From assembly GCA_963614215.1 (NCBI GenBank), contig CAVECB010000019.1, positions 1-34,712 of the forward strand: a DNA stretch of 34,712 nucleotides, read 5' to 3'. Positions within the stretch are counted from its first letter, which is position 1; every line of letters starts with the position of its first letter. Origin of the DNA: CAVAWX01 sp963614215. Its GTDB lineage: Bacteria; Actinomycetota; Coriobacteriia; Coriobacteriales; QAMH01. Positions 22,266-31,377 of this stretch are shown piece after piece. The notes under the pieces are model-generated. The model was given only the letters and a program-made list of their open reading frames with translations, had not been told where the DNA came from and did no database searches. A program made the translations under genes and the position numbers.

Positions 22266-25091
22266 ATGAGAAGAAGGGTGCATGTGCTTGCGCGCGTCGT
22301 GTTGGCCGCGTCGCTTGTGCTGCTCTTGTGCCCCTCTGGCTTTTCCACAGCGCTCGCCGATACGGTGCCGGCAAATGCAGGCGGCAACGGCGGAAACACG
22401 GGCGTGGGCAGCTCCGCAGAACCGGTTGCCGCGTCTGGCGCGGATGATGCCGCAGGAGAAGGCGCTTCGTCCGGCGCGGATGCCGAGTGCGTGGACGACG
22501 AGGTGCTCGTCGTCTATGAAGCAGATGCGACGGCGCAAGAGGAGCGCCGCATCGACGAAGTGGCGCATGCCAAGGCGACTTCGGCGACCTCGGAGCTGTC
22601 CGAGAGCTTGGACCTGTCGGACAACCTCGGACGCGTCGTGAAGATGCAAGTGGACGAGGATGCGGCCGACGAGCTTATCGACGAGCTGAACGCCACGCCT
22701 GGTATCGCGCATGCCCAGCACAACTTCATCTACCGCATGAGCGAGGGGCTTTCCGACGAGGGCGCGGACATCGAGAATGCGGACACCGCGGGCGCGGGCA
22801 GCGAAAGCGCGACCGCAATCACCTCCTCCACCACCGCGCCCGATTGGGCCATCCCCGACGACACGAAGCTGTCCAAACAGTACTACCTTGAGCCATGGGC
22901 CACATCGACGACCACTTCCGGCGCAAACCTCTACAACGCCTGGACGTTGGCGCGCGCCGATCAAAGCGTCTCTATCGCAGTGCTTGATACGGGCGTCCTG
23001 ACGACGCACGAGGATTTGGCCGCCAACATCGATACCACGCACATGGCCGACCTCGTGCGAAACAGAGACGGCTCCGTGACGGTCAACCAGGGCACGATGA
23101 CGATGACAAGCGGGCACGGGACGCATGTGGCTGGTATTGCGGCCGGTGTGGCCAACAATAGCAAGGGCATCGCCGGGACGTCCTACAACGCGCGCATCGT
23201 CCCCCTGCAGGTTTTCTATTACGACAGCTCCTATGGTAGCGAGCCGGTCACGGACTCGGCGATGCTGTTTTCGGCCTACCGGTACCTGAAGGGCTTGATC
23301 GACGCAGGCGAGCTGACCGACCTGCACGTCATCAACATGAGCCTCGGCGGCTACGGCGAAGACGAGGAAGACGTCGCCTTCCAGAAAGCCGTCAAGACCA
23401 TGCGCGACGACTACAACGTCTTGACCGTTGCGGCAGGCGGCAACGGCGACGACTACGGCAATGCCGTGACGGACAAGTCCTGGCCGGCCGATTTCGGCGA
23501 GTGCATGAGTGTGACGGCGTTGAACCAAAACGGCACGAACGCGAAGTTTTCCGACTACAACGAATACAAGGACATAAGTGCGCCGGGCGTGGACATCTAT
23601 TCGACTTACAACGCTTCGGATGGGAAATCCGATGAAGACTCGAGCCCGGAAAGCAGCTACAAGAAACTGAGTGGCACCTCGATGGCCACGCCGTTGATGG
23701 CCGGCATCGCCGCCCTGCTGTGGACGGTGCAACCGGACTTGACGGTGTCTCAGGCGTTCGAGGCGCTGGAAAAGACCGCGCATACCCTCGACCCGAACGG
23801 TGCGAACTACCACGACGCCACGCAGACGGGCAGCGCGGGCGCGGTGGATGCCTACGAGGCGGTGAAGTACGTAATCGGCAATTTTGGCGGCATGGCCAAC
23901 GTGGACGATCCGAGGCCGCTCATCACGGAGGCCGACGTCACGCTTGCAGGCGACACGACCTACACGGGCGCGGTCGTCACGCCGACGGTCACGGTGCAGG
24001 TGGACGGCACAACCTTGGCCGAGGGCAGCGACTATACGCTTGAGTTCAAGAACAACGTCGAGGTGGGGACTGCGCAGGTTGTCGTCACCGGCATTGACAA
24101 CTATCGGGGCAGCGTGACCAAGAGCTTTGTCGTGGGCAAGGCCAACGTCGCATGGAAGCGCCTGGCGGGCAACACCGCCATCGGCACGATGAAGCAGATC
24201 GTGAACGAGGGGTGGACCTCTGGCAGCAAGTACGCCATCGTGGCCACGACAGCTGGCTACTACGACGCGCTGTCGGCTTCCGGTTTGGCCGGCCTGCTGG
24301 ACTGCCCCATCCTCATGACCGCGCCGGACAAACTCACCGACGCGACCTCGGCGCTCATCAAGTCCAAGGGTGTGAAAAATGTCATCGTCGTGGGTGGCAC
24401 CTCGGCGGTCTCGGCCAGCACGTTCAACCAGATAGAGAAGCTGGGCGTATCCGTGGAACGCGTGTGGGGCAACACCGCTATTGGCACTGCGAACAAGATT
24501 TACGCGTACGGCAACACGCTGTTGAAGGCGGGCAAGATAAAGAGCGGCTGGGGCACAGACGCCATCGTGGCCACGTCGTCTAGCTACCAAGACGCGCTGT
24601 CCATCGCGCCCTACGCCTACGCCAAGAAGGCGCCCATCTTCCTTACGAAGGGCAAGCCCGGCACGCTCATCGACACCAGTGCCAACGCCATCAGATACGG
24701 CGGCTTCACCCGCACCATCATCACGGGCGGCACGGCGGCTGTGGCAAGCTCGGTGGAAAGCTCGCAGCTCGCGGGCAAGAGCTGCGTGCGCCTTGGCGGC
24801 AACACCGCGTACGGCACTTCGAAGCTCGTGGCGAACTGGTGCATTTCGCAGGGCATGAGTGCGAACAAGGCCGGCATCGCGACGGGCAAGAGCTACTATG
24901 ACGCGCTGACCGGCGCGGCGCTGTGCGGCAAGAATAACGCGGTTCTTTGCCTGGTCGATACGGGCAAGGAAGCGTGCGTTTCGGGCGTGCTCGCGCCGAA
25001 TAAGAACAAGATGCTGTCCGCCTACGTGTTCGGTGGCACGCAGGCCGTGCCCGATTCGGTGCTGACGACCTGCAAAAACGCCGTGAAGTAG
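22266..25091 (+). CDS. Secreted subtilisin-family (S8) protease with CWB2 cell-wall-binding repeats
   Basis: The 941-residue protein begins at the ATG at 22266 with a Sec signal peptide (hydrophobic VLAASLVLLLCPSG, cleavage near ALA-DT). An I9-like propeptide (about 75-155) precedes the subtilase domain with all three catalytic residues: D241 in AVLDTGV, H283 in GHGTHVAG, S472 in GTSMATP. A beta-sandwich module (about 555-625, YTGAVVTPTVTVQVDGTTL) follows. The C-terminus holds three CWB2 repeats that start KRLAGNTAIGT, ERVWGNTAIGT and VRLGGNTAYGT, which attach proteins non-covalently to wall polymers. It probably acts on proteins or peptides at the cell surface. It has its own transcription unit after the terminator at 22119. 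Confidence 0.93.
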   Translation: MRRRVHVLARVVLAASLVLLLCPSGFSTALADTVPANAGGNGGNTGVGSSAEPVAASGADDAAGEGASSGADAECVDDEVLVVYEADATAQEERRIDEVAHAKATSATSELSESLDLSDNLGRVVKMQVDEDAADELIDELNATPGIAHAQHNFIYRMSEGLSDEGADIENADTAGAGSESATAITSSTTAPDWAIPDDTKLSKQYYLEPWATSTTTSGANLYNAWTLARADQSVSIAVLDTGVLTTHEDLAANIDTTHMADLVRNRDGSVTVNQGTMTMTSGHGTHVAGIAAGVANNSKGIAGTSYNARIVPLQVFYYDSSYGSEPVTDSAMLFSAYRYLKGLIDAGELTDLHVINMSLGGYGEDEEDVAFQKAVKTMRDDYNVLTVAAGGNGDDYGNAVTDKSWPADFGECMSVTALNQNGTNAKFSDYNEYKDISAPGVDIYSTYNASDGKSDEDSSPESSYKKLSGTSMATPLMAGIAALLWTVQPDLTVSQAFEALEKTAHTLDPNGANYHDATQTGSAGAVDAYEAVKYVIGNFGGMANVDDPRPLITEADVTLAGDTTYTGAVVTPTVTVQVDGTTLAEGSDYTLEFKNNVEVGTAQVVVTGIDNYRGSVTKSFVVGKANVAWKRLAGNTAIGTMKQIVNEGWTSGSKYAIVATTAGYYDALSASGLAGLLDCPILMTAPDKLTDATSALIKSKGVKNVIVVGGTSAVSASTFNQIEKLGVSVERVWGNTAIGTANKIYAYGNTLLKAGKIKSGWGTDAIVATSSSYQDALSIAPYAYAKKAPIFLTKGKPGTLIDTSANAIRYGGFTRTIITGGTAAVASSVESSQLAGKSCVRLGGNTAYGTSKLVANWCISQGMSANKAGIATGKSYYDALTGAALCGKNNAVLCLVDTGKEACVSGVLAPNKNKMLSAYVFGGTQAVPDSVLTTCKNAVK

Positions 25092-25125
25092 GCATATTGC
25101 GCTGTGGCGTGCGACAATGGGGCGC

Positions 25126-25773
25126 ATGGCAGCGCACGCGGCAGATATCGGCATCATGGGGGGCACCTTCGACCCGGTTCACCGCGGGCACATCGCCTGC
25201 GCGCGCCGAGTTGCCGACGTGCTGGAGCTGCCGCGCGTGCTCTTCATCCCGACGGGCAACCCGAACTTCAAGCAAGACGCGCACGTGACCCCGGCCACCA
25301 TGCGCGTGGACATGCTGCGCCTTGCGCTTGCCGAGGCAGGCGACGCGCGTTTTTCAGTGGACACGCGCGAGGTCGAGCGCGGCGGCGTCACCTACTCCGT
25401 GGACACGCTCGAGGAACTGGCGGGTGAAACCGGCGGGCGCAAGCCGCGCTTCATCATGGGCGCCGATGCGGCCGCTACCCTGCCGCATTGGAAAGGCGCC
25501 GCGCGAATCGCCGAGCTGTGTCATATCGTCGCCGTCTCGCGCCCCGGATGCGATTTCACCGCGCTGCAGGCGGCTTTGGGCACATGCGCTCTGCCGTTTA
25601 CCATAGAATACGTTGAAGCCGACATGCCCGATGCGTCTTCGACGCAAGTGCGCGCGCGTGTAGCAGCCGGCCTTTCCGTGCAAGACCTGGTTGGCGGCGC
25701 CGTCGCGGCCTACATCGAGGAGCATGGGCTGTATGGGGGCGATGCGCACGCGGCGAAAGAATCGCACGGGTGA
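25126..25773 (+). CDS. nadD: Nicotinate-nucleotide adenylyltransferase
   Basis: A 215-residue enzyme with GIMGGTFDPVHRGH near the N-terminus (nucleotidyltransferase HxGH-type motif) and SSTQVRARV near the C-terminus (the SSTxxR signature). It joins nicotinate mononucleotide and ATP into deamido-NAD. An ATG at 25117 is an alternative start. There is no Shine-Dalgarno, and a GACAAT box (25113-25118) lies close before the start, so a leaderless message is possible. It begins a nadD-yqeK-rsfS group, a conserved order. Confidence 0.93.
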   Translation: MAAHAADIGIMGGTFDPVHRGHIACARRVADVLELPRVLFIPTGNPNFKQDAHVTPATMRVDMLRLALAEAGDARFSVDTREVERGGVTYSVDTLEELAGETGGRKPRFIMGADAAATLPHWKGAARIAELCHIVAVSRPGCDFTALQAALGTCALPFTIEYVEADMPDASSTQVRARVAAGLSVQDLVGGAVAAYIEEHGLYGGDAHAAKESHG

Positions 25774-25908
25774 AGCGCCGGGCATGAGAACTACACGGAT
25801 TGCGTAGGCTGCGCGGGGCGCATGACGATGAAACAGGGCGCACCGCGCGGCGCTGAAAACGGCACGCCGGCGCATGCGCCGCACACAAAGAAGAGAGGAT
25901 ACGGCCAT

Positions 25909-26553
25909 ATGACGGGAAAGTACGACGAGTTGTACGCACGCTGCGAGAAGGCGGTCGATGCGCGTCTGTCGGGCAAGCGCCTCGCGCACGTGCATTCCGT
26001 GGCCGATTACGCGGCGCAGCTCGCGCAGGTCTACGGCGCAGACGCGGACAAGGCGCGGCTTGCCGGCATCCTGCACGACTGGGACAAGCTCATCGTCGAC
26101 GACGAGTTTCCCGCCCGCTACGCCGAGCTGGGCATGGAGCTGCCCGAACGCTACGAGCTGATGTGGCCGGTGCTGCACTCCTTCACGGGCGCGGCTGCGG
26201 TGAAGCGCGAGTTTCCCGAGCTGCCCGACGATGTGGTGCAGGCCATCTCGCGGCACACCTTGGGCGGTGCCGACATGGACCGGCTCGACATGGTCGTGTT
26301 CGTGGCCGACCTCATCGAGCCGCTGCGCAACGCCGAGAAGCGCCACGGGGTGAAGGAGCTGCGCGAGATGGTGGGCAAGGCCTCGCTCGAAGAGCTCTAC
26401 TTCGCCGCCTATACGGAGGTTATGCACGCGCTGATCGCCCGCAAGCGCTTCATCCACCCCGAGGCCTTTAGGATATGGAACGAGCTGGTCGCACGCTATG
26501 CCGACCACAGTCGCCAGAAGGAAAACCAGGGCAATCCGAACGTCGTGCTCTAG
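25909..26553 (+). CDS. yqeK: HD-domain hydrolase, YqeK family (diadenosine tetraphosphatase)
   Basis: A 214-residue protein from the ATG at 25909 (AGAGGA upstream). The metal-binding HD motifs are HVHSVADYA, GILHDWDK and HSFTGAA, followed by HTLGG and DLIEPLR. The family splits symmetrical diadenosine tetraphosphate into two ADP. It lies between nadD and rsfS as in many Gram-positive genomes. An earlier in-frame ATG at 25822 would add a motif-free tail. The 135-base gap after nadD contains no other gene. Confidence 0.9.
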   Translation: MTGKYDELYARCEKAVDARLSGKRLAHVHSVADYAAQLAQVYGADADKARLAGILHDWDKLIVDDEFPARYAELGMELPERYELMWPVLHSFTGAAAVKREFPELPDDVVQAISRHTLGGADMDRLDMVVFVADLIEPLRNAEKRHGVKELREMVGKASLEELYFAAYTEVMHALIARKRFIHPEAFRIWNELVARYADHSRQKENQGNPNVVL

Positions 26554-26865
26554 CGGGGGCGCGCGTTTTGCGGCCGCGCGCGCAGGGGAAGGCGGGAGGC
26601 GGCCGGCCGGTTCGCGTTTCCTCATGCCTGCCATGCGCGCCCGTGTCCCCCGCTTTTTCGCGTCTGTCCGCGTTCACTCGCTTTTGCCACGCCGCTACAT
26701 CGTCGCGCCAACACATGAATCGCGCACCGCTGCACGCGGGCGGTGAAGTATCATAGCGAGCACATGTGAAACACGAGAAGGCGCGTGAAGTGCACGTCGC
26801 GGCCGAAAGGGAAGCGCCGCGTGCCGCACAAACGCCTTGAGACGACGGGTAAAGGAGCCTGCCAA
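26554..26865. other. Intergenic stretch between yqeK and rsfS
   Basis: About 310 GC-rich bases with no supported gene. GCGCGCGTTTTGCGGCCGCGCGCGC near 26569-26593 is palindrome-rich and could fold, without a T-run. A TATCAT (26747-26752) could be a -10 box but has no -35 partner. The rsfS ribosome binding site AAAGGAG is at 26852-26858. Confidence 0.4.
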
Positions 26866-27396
26866 GTGCCAAACGACCAAGATTCGAAGCAGCTCGCCCT
26901 TGCGGCGGCGCGTGCCATCGACGACAAGAAGGGCAGCGACATCGTCATCCAGTACGTGGGCGACCTGCTGAGCATGACCGACTGGTTCGTCATCGCGACG
27001 GCGGCCAACAAGCGTCGCGCCGACGCAATCGCCGACGAGGTGGCAGAACAGCTGCGCGAGAAGCTCGACGCGCGCCCCGTGAGCCGCGAGGGCGTCGAGG
27101 AGGGCACGTGGATTTTGCTCGACTACGGCAGCGTCGTGGTGCATGTGTTCCAGCCGGCCGAGCGCGACTTCTACCGCCTCGAGCAGCTGTGGGACGAGGC
27201 GCCGACTTTGGGCGCGGCCGCGGCGGGCATCGAAGACCCCGTCTACTCCGAGCGTATCGCCGCTTTGCTTGCCCGCCAAGACGGGCAGGGTGAAGGTGGG
27301 CAGGGCGAAGAGGAGCCGGCAGATGGCGCGTCTGCAGACGATGCTTCGGCCGCCCCAGCCGCCCCGAATGCTTCGGCCGCCCCGGACGGCGAATAG
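26866..27396 (+). CDS. rsfS: Ribosome silencing factor RsfS
   Basis: GTG start at 26866, eight bases after AAAGGAG. The first 115 residues match the RsfS family throughout: ALAAARAIDDKKGSDIVIQY, MTDWFVIATA, WILLDYGSVVVHVFQPAERD and FYRLEQLWDEA. The protein binds L14 of the large subunit and keeps subunits apart when nutrients are low. At 176 residues it is longer than usual; the extra C-terminal tail of about 60 residues is rich in Gly, Ala, Asp and Glu and probably disordered. Nine bases separate it from murT. Confidence 0.93.
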   Translation: MPNDQDSKQLALAAARAIDDKKGSDIVIQYVGDLLSMTDWFVIATAANKRRADAIADEVAEQLREKLDARPVSREGVEEGTWILLDYGSVVVHVFQPAERDFYRLEQLWDEAPTLGAAAAGIEDPVYSERIAALLARQDGQGEGGQGEEEPADGASADDASAAPAAPNASAAPDGE

Positions 27397-27405
27397 GACG
27401 CGTCT

Positions 27406-28785
27406 ATGGGCCTGCGCTGCATCATAGCGTCATGCGTGTGCAAGACGAGCTACCATCTCCTGCGCCTGCTCGGACGCGGCGCCACCTCCTTGCCGGGCAA
27501 GCTTGCCCTCAAGGTGGATCCAAACTACCTGGCTACGCTCGGGCGCGGCGTGCGCACCATCGTCTTCACCGGCACGAACGGCAAGACCACCTCGACGCAC
27601 ATCGCCGCCCAAGCGCTCGAGAACACGGGCAAGCCGGCGTTTTACAACAGAAGCGGCGCCAATCTCGTGCAGGGCATCACCACGGAATTCGCGCTGCGTA
27701 GCTCCATCACGGGCAAGGCGCGCTGTGCATATGCGGCCATCGAATGCGACGAGGGGGCGCTCGGTCGGGTGTGCGCGGCCCTCGACCCGGACGTGCTCGT
27801 CGTCACCAACGTCTTCCGCGACCAGCTCGACCGCTACGGCGAGGTCATGCACACGCGCGACAACATCGCCGCCGGGGTGAAAAATTCCCCGCATGCCACG
27901 CTCGTCTTGAACGCCGACGACTCCATCGTGGCTTCCCTGGCCGACGAGGCCCGCGACGAGGCGCGCATCGTATGGTACGGGGTGGACTGCGAGCTGTACC
28001 CCGAGCGCGTCGCCGATCTCTCAGATGCGTCGCGCTGCATCCGTTGCGGTGCCGAATACGAGTACGCGCGGGCGACCTACGCGCATCTGGGCGATTGGAG
28101 CTGCCCTTCCTGCGGTTTTGCGCGGCCGGCACCCTCCATCGCCGTTCGCGATGTCGTTTCGCGTGCAGCAGACGCGTGCACCGTCGAGTTGTCCGTGGAC
28201 GGCGAGACGGCGCAGGTACCCCTCGACGTGGCATGCGGCTACGACGTCTACAACTGCTGTTGCGTGGTGGCGGGTCTGCTTTCCTTCGGATTTGAGCGCG
28301 CGGACGCCTTTGCCGCCGTGGGCAAGTTCAAGCACGGCTTCGGGCGCGGCGAGGTGCTGCAGGTGGGGCAGTCCACGACGCGGCTCATGCTGATGAAAAA
28401 CCCTGCCGGCTGCAACCAGATCTTGAACCTGCTTTTAAACGAGCCGGCCGGCGAGACGTTTCCCGCGCTCGTCGTGCTTCTAAACGACCAAGACTGCGAC
28501 GGCACGGACGTGTCGTGGATCTACGACGCGGCCTTCGAATCGCTTGCACCGCGCGTGGATGTGGTGCTGTGCGGCGGCAACCGTGCCGAGGACATGGCGC
28601 TGCGCCTGAAGTACGCGGGTGTCGCGGCCGCCGGCATCTCCATCGAAAAGGACGACACCGCCCTGCTCGATGCCATTGCCGCCCTTGCGCGTCCGACCGT
28701 CGTCGTCGCCAACTACTCTGCCATGCTGGCCTTTCGCGGCGCGGCACAACGCAAGCTCGGCCTTGCGGGATTTTGGGAGGGCTGA
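27406..28785 (+). CDS. murT: Lipid II isoglutaminyl synthase, Mur-ligase-like subunit MurT
   Basis: The 459-residue protein has the Mur ligase P-loop GTNGKTT (56-62), AAIECDEGALG and VVTNVFRDQLDRYGE, followed by a four-cysteine zinc ribbon (CIRCG and CPSCG) inserted in the middle domain, and the DUF1727 C-terminal domain (LMLMKNPAGCNQ, VVLLNDQDCDGTDVSWIYD). MurT activates the gamma-carboxyl of the second-position glutamate in lipid II with ATP; GatD, encoded two bases downstream, supplies ammonia. The pair makes isoglutamine in peptidoglycan and marks a monoderm-type wall. Confidence 0.95.
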   Translation: MGLRCIIASCVCKTSYHLLRLLGRGATSLPGKLALKVDPNYLATLGRGVRTIVFTGTNGKTTSTHIAAQALENTGKPAFYNRSGANLVQGITTEFALRSSITGKARCAYAAIECDEGALGRVCAALDPDVLVVTNVFRDQLDRYGEVMHTRDNIAAGVKNSPHATLVLNADDSIVASLADEARDEARIVWYGVDCELYPERVADLSDASRCIRCGAEYEYARATYAHLGDWSCPSCGFARPAPSIAVRDVVSRAADACTVELSVDGETAQVPLDVACGYDVYNCCCVVAGLLSFGFERADAFAAVGKFKHGFGRGEVLQVGQSTTRLMLMKNPAGCNQILNLLLNEPAGETFPALVVLLNDQDCDGTDVSWIYDAAFESLAPRVDVVLCGGNRAEDMALRLKYAGVAAAGISIEKDDTALLDAIAALARPTVVVANYSAMLAFRGAAQRKLGLAGFWEG

Positions 28786-28787
28786 AC

Positions 28788-29528
28788 ATGCGCGTCAAGA
28801 TTTGCCATCTCTATCCGGACATCTTGAATCTCTACGGAGACCGGGGCAACACCATCGCGCTGGAGCGTAGATGTGCCTGGCGTGGCATCGACTGCGAGGT
28901 CGTGGGGCTGGGTGCCGGCGAGGATGCCGATTTTTCCGAGTTCGACCTCTTCTTCATAGGTGGCGGCCAGGACTTCGACCAATACACCCTCATGGACGAC
29001 TTCGGCATCGGGCGCCCCGGCTCGAAGGCGGCCCGTCTGTGCGAGGCCATCGAGGCCGACGTGCCGGTCTTGGCCATATGCGGGGGATACCAGCTGCTTG
29101 GCGAGTACTACGTGGGCGCCGACGGCTCGCGCGTGGACTTCCTCGGCGCCCTGCCGCTATTCACCGAGGCGGGCGAGGGGCGCCTCATCGGCAACATGGT
29201 CTTTGCCGCGGATGCCATTGACGGCGCACCCGAGGTGGTAGGCTTCGAGAACCACGCGGGGCGCACCTGGCTGCGCGAGGGGGTGAAGCCGCTCGGGCAT
29301 GTGCGCGCGGGGCACGGCAACAACGGCGAGGACGGCACGGAGGGCGCGGCTTTCCGCAACGTCATCGCGACCTACAGCCACGGGCCGCTCCTGCCGAAAA
29401 ACCCCGCCATCGCCGACGAGCTGCTGCTGCGGGCGCTGCGGCGCCGAGATGCGGATGCGCAGCTGCCCGCGCTCGACGACGCGCTCGAGTGCCGTGCCCA
29501 CGACGCGGCTATTGCGCAAATTCTCTAG
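28788..29528 (+). CDS. gatD: Lipid II isoglutaminyl synthase, glutaminase subunit GatD
   Basis: A 246-residue class I glutamine amidotransferase of the CobB/CobQ type. The nucleophile is C98 in AICGGYQLLG, and the catalytic His is H198 in ATYSHGPLLPKNP. The N-terminal start CHLYPDILNLYGDRGN is characteristic of GatD. It releases ammonia from glutamine for MurT. Two bases separate it from murT, so the subunits are made together. It is convergent with aroK. Confidence 0.95.
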   Translation: MRVKICHLYPDILNLYGDRGNTIALERRCAWRGIDCEVVGLGAGEDADFSEFDLFFIGGGQDFDQYTLMDDFGIGRPGSKAARLCEAIEADVPVLAICGGYQLLGEYYVGADGSRVDFLGALPLFTEAGEGRLIGNMVFAADAIDGAPEVVGFENHAGRTWLREGVKPLGHVRAGHGNNGEDGTEGAAFRNVIATYSHGPLLPKNPAIADELLLRALRRRDADAQLPALDDALECRAHDAAIAQIL

Positions 29529-29603
29529 CGGCGTACATATCGCTCGCGTGGTGAAACGGGTAAACGTTGCAGCGCGGTGCGGCGGCTGCGGCGCGCGCTT
29601 TGC

Positions 29604-30110
29604 CTACCCCAACATCTCGTCGAGGGCCTCGACAGCCTCGCGCGTGGACATCTTCGTGGTGTCGATGACAAGGTCTGCCCACAGCCGGTAGAGCGGCTCG
29701 CGCTCGTCGTAGAGGTCGCGCAGGGTCATCCCGTCGCCGATGGCCACGCCGCGCCCGTCCAGATCGCCTTTCAACCTGCGCTCGAGCACCTCGAGGGACA
29801 CGTCCACGAAGACGACGCGCCCGATGCGCTTCAGGTGGTGCATCGCCTCGCTGCCATAGACCGCAGAGCCGCCCGTCGCGACGACGGTGTTGGCGCATTC
29901 CAGGCCGCGCAACACGTAGTTCTCGTATTCCTTGAAGCCGTCGATGCCGCGCTCGGCGATGGTTTCGGAGAGGAGCTGGCCGGTGCCTTCCTGCAAGAGC
30001 AGGTCCGTATCGCAAAAGGCCATGCCCCGGCGTTTGGCCAAGACGACGCCTAGGGTGCTCTTGCCCGCGCCCGGCATGCCGATGAGGATGATGTTGTTGT
30101 CTGTAGGCAT
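29604..30110 (-). CDS. aroK: Shikimate kinase
   Basis: A 168-residue P-loop kinase: Walker A GMPGAGKST, then CDTDLLLQ (the D of the shikimate site), GIDGFKEYE, VVATGGSAVY (the GG motif) and DGRG with LYDEREPLY in the lid region. It phosphorylates shikimate in the chorismate pathway. The ATG at 30110 fits the family start. No Shine-Dalgarno precedes it; TAGAAT on the minus strand (30126-30121) would start transcription within a few bases of the ATG, suggesting a leaderless message. Confidence 0.9.
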   Translation of the reverse strand: MPTDNNIILIGMPGAGKSTLGVVLAKRRGMAFCDTDLLLQEGTGQLLSETIAERGIDGFKEYENYVLRGLECANTVVATGGSAVYGSEAMHHLKRIGRVVFVDVSLEVLERRLKGDLDGRGVAIGDGMTLRDLYDEREPLYRLWADLVIDTTKMSTREAVEALDEMLG

Positions 30111-30217
30111 AATGGCCAGCATTCTACCGCGCCTGCACACGCTTGCGGCGCGATTTTACACAGGAGACATATGACGTGCGGCCCAAGGGCGGGTGCGGAC
30201 GTGCCGTGCGCGGATAA

Positions 30218-30248
30218 AGAAAAACGCCCCGCGTGCAGCAGGGCGTTT
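30218..30248 (-). terminator. Rho-independent terminator after rpsI
   Basis: On the minus strand AAACGCCC pairs with GGGCGTTT around a loop of about 11 bases, and the stem runs into a T-rich tail (TTTTTC). It ends the rplM-rpsI transcript, separating it from aroK. Confidence 0.85.
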
Positions 30249-30306
30249 CGCGTTCGTGTATGTCGCAGCCGTCTTTGTGCGTGCCGGCTGCGCCTTTGCG
30301 CGTTTT

Positions 30307-30702
30307 TTAGCGCTTCGAGAACTGCGGGCGCTTGCGAGCCTTCTTCAGGCCGTACTTCTTGCGCTCGACCATACGGGGGTCGCGCGTGAGGTAGCCGGCC
30401 TTCTTCAGATCCGCGCGGTAGTCGCCTGCCTCGAGCAGGGCGCGCGCGATGCCGTGGCGCAGGGCGCCTGCCTGGCCGGAAACCCCGCCACCGTCGAGGT
30501 TGGCGTACACGTCGAAGTGGTCGATGGTGTCCGTGACCTTGAAGGGGGTGGTGGCGTAGTCCACGAGCGACTGGCGGCCGAAGTACTCCTTGGCGTCGCG
30601 CTTGTTCACGACGACCTTGCCGGAGCCGGGGACGAGGCGCACACGGGCGACCGCGTTCTTGCGACGGCCGGTGCCGCGATAGATTGCTTCTTCGTTTGCC
30701 AT
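30307..30702 (-). CDS. rpsI: 30S ribosomal protein S9
   Basis: 131 residues, normal for S9. The GTGRRKNAVARVRL start, YFGRQSLVDYATTPF and the basic C-terminus ending KKARKRPQFSKR, whose last Arg reaches the P-site tRNA, are all present. GGAGGC precedes the ATG. It follows rplM by three bases in the usual order. Confidence 0.98.
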   Translation of the reverse strand: MANEEAIYRGTGRRKNAVARVRLVPGSGKVVVNKRDAKEYFGRQSLVDYATTPFKVTDTIDHFDVYANLDGGGVSGQAGALRHGIARALLEAGDYRADLKKAGYLTRDPRMVERKKYGLKKARKRPQFSKR

Positions 30703-30705
30703 GGT

Positions 30706-31140
30706 TTATGCCTCCAGCTCGATCTTGCGGGGATTTTGCGCCTGGTGCGGATGCTCCGGTCCTGCGTAGACCTTCAGCTTGCGGCCCATCTTGCGGCCGA
30801 GCGTGTTCTTGGGGAGCATGCCGTAGACCGCGTGCTCGATGACGCGCTCGGGGTGCTTTTCCATGGCCTCGGCAAACGTCTCGGACTTCAGGCCGCCGGG
30901 GTAGTTGGAGTAGCGGTAGTAGGTCTTTTCCGTGGCCTTCGCGCCGGTGACCTTGATCTTGTCCGCGTTCACGACGACGACGAAATCGCCCGTGTCGACG
31001 TGCGGGGTGTAGGTCGGCTTGTTTTTGCCGCGCAGAATCTGCGCCACGGCGGCGGCCAGACGACCCAGGGTTTGGTCGCTTGCATCGACCAGAAGCCACT
31101 CGCGCTGGACTTCGCCGGGCTTCGCGTAATAGGTCTTCAC
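30706..31140 (-). CDS. rplM: 50S ribosomal protein L13
   Basis: 144 residues from a GTG at 31140 (AAAGGACG upstream): VKTYYAKPGEVQREWLLVDA, then LGRLAAAVAQIL, then AVYGMLPKNTLGRKMGRKL, all typical of L13. An upstream ATG at 31170 would add ten residues that no L13 needs, so the GTG is preferred. It is an early-assembly protein of the large subunit. It is transcribed from the promoter at 31217-31245 together with rpsI. Confidence 0.97.
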   Translation of the reverse strand: MKTYYAKPGEVQREWLLVDASDQTLGRLAAAVAQILRGKNKPTYTPHVDTGDFVVVVNADKIKVTGAKATEKTYYRYSNYPGGLKSETFAEAMEKHPERVIEHAVYGMLPKNTLGRKMGRKLKVYAGPEHPHQAQNPRKIELEA

Positions 31141-31179
31141 TGATACGTCCTTTCGGTGCTTTCCTTGCATGTTCAGTTG

Positions 31180-31201
31180 CTACAGTTTCACGGGGCTGTA
31201 G
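31180..31201 (-). other. Hairpin in the rplM leader
   Basis: On the minus strand CTACAG and CTGTAG pair around a 10-base loop in the leader, about 40 bases before the L13 start. In other bacteria L13 leaders bind the protein for feedback control. Whether this is such a site is unknown. Confidence 0.45.
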
Positions 31202-31216
31202 AAAGCGAACCGCTAA

Positions 31217-31245
31217 AGGATACCCGCACGCGCCATGTGGCGCAA
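31217..31245 (-). promoter_or_regulatory. Promoter of rplM-rpsI
   Basis: On the minus strand TTGCGC (31245-31240), a 17-base spacer and TATCCT (31222-31217), with a predicted start near 31210 and a leader of about 70 bases. Confidence 0.65.
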
Positions 31246-31377
31246 GGATAAATTTTCCTACCGCCCGATTCGCCGAATATGTGGCAGGGCTTTGCTTCTT
31301 GCGCGGGTATACTCGTGCGCCAGGGGAACCGCGCTGCACGCATGCCGTGCGCGCCCGATACGGCAAAGGGGACGACC

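Noticed and set aside
21981..25166. Very long open frame (about 1060 codons) on the minus strand
   Set aside because: It is antisense to the trigger-factor-like gene end and the whole subtilase gene, which have clear motifs. Long antisense frames are expected in high-GC DNA.
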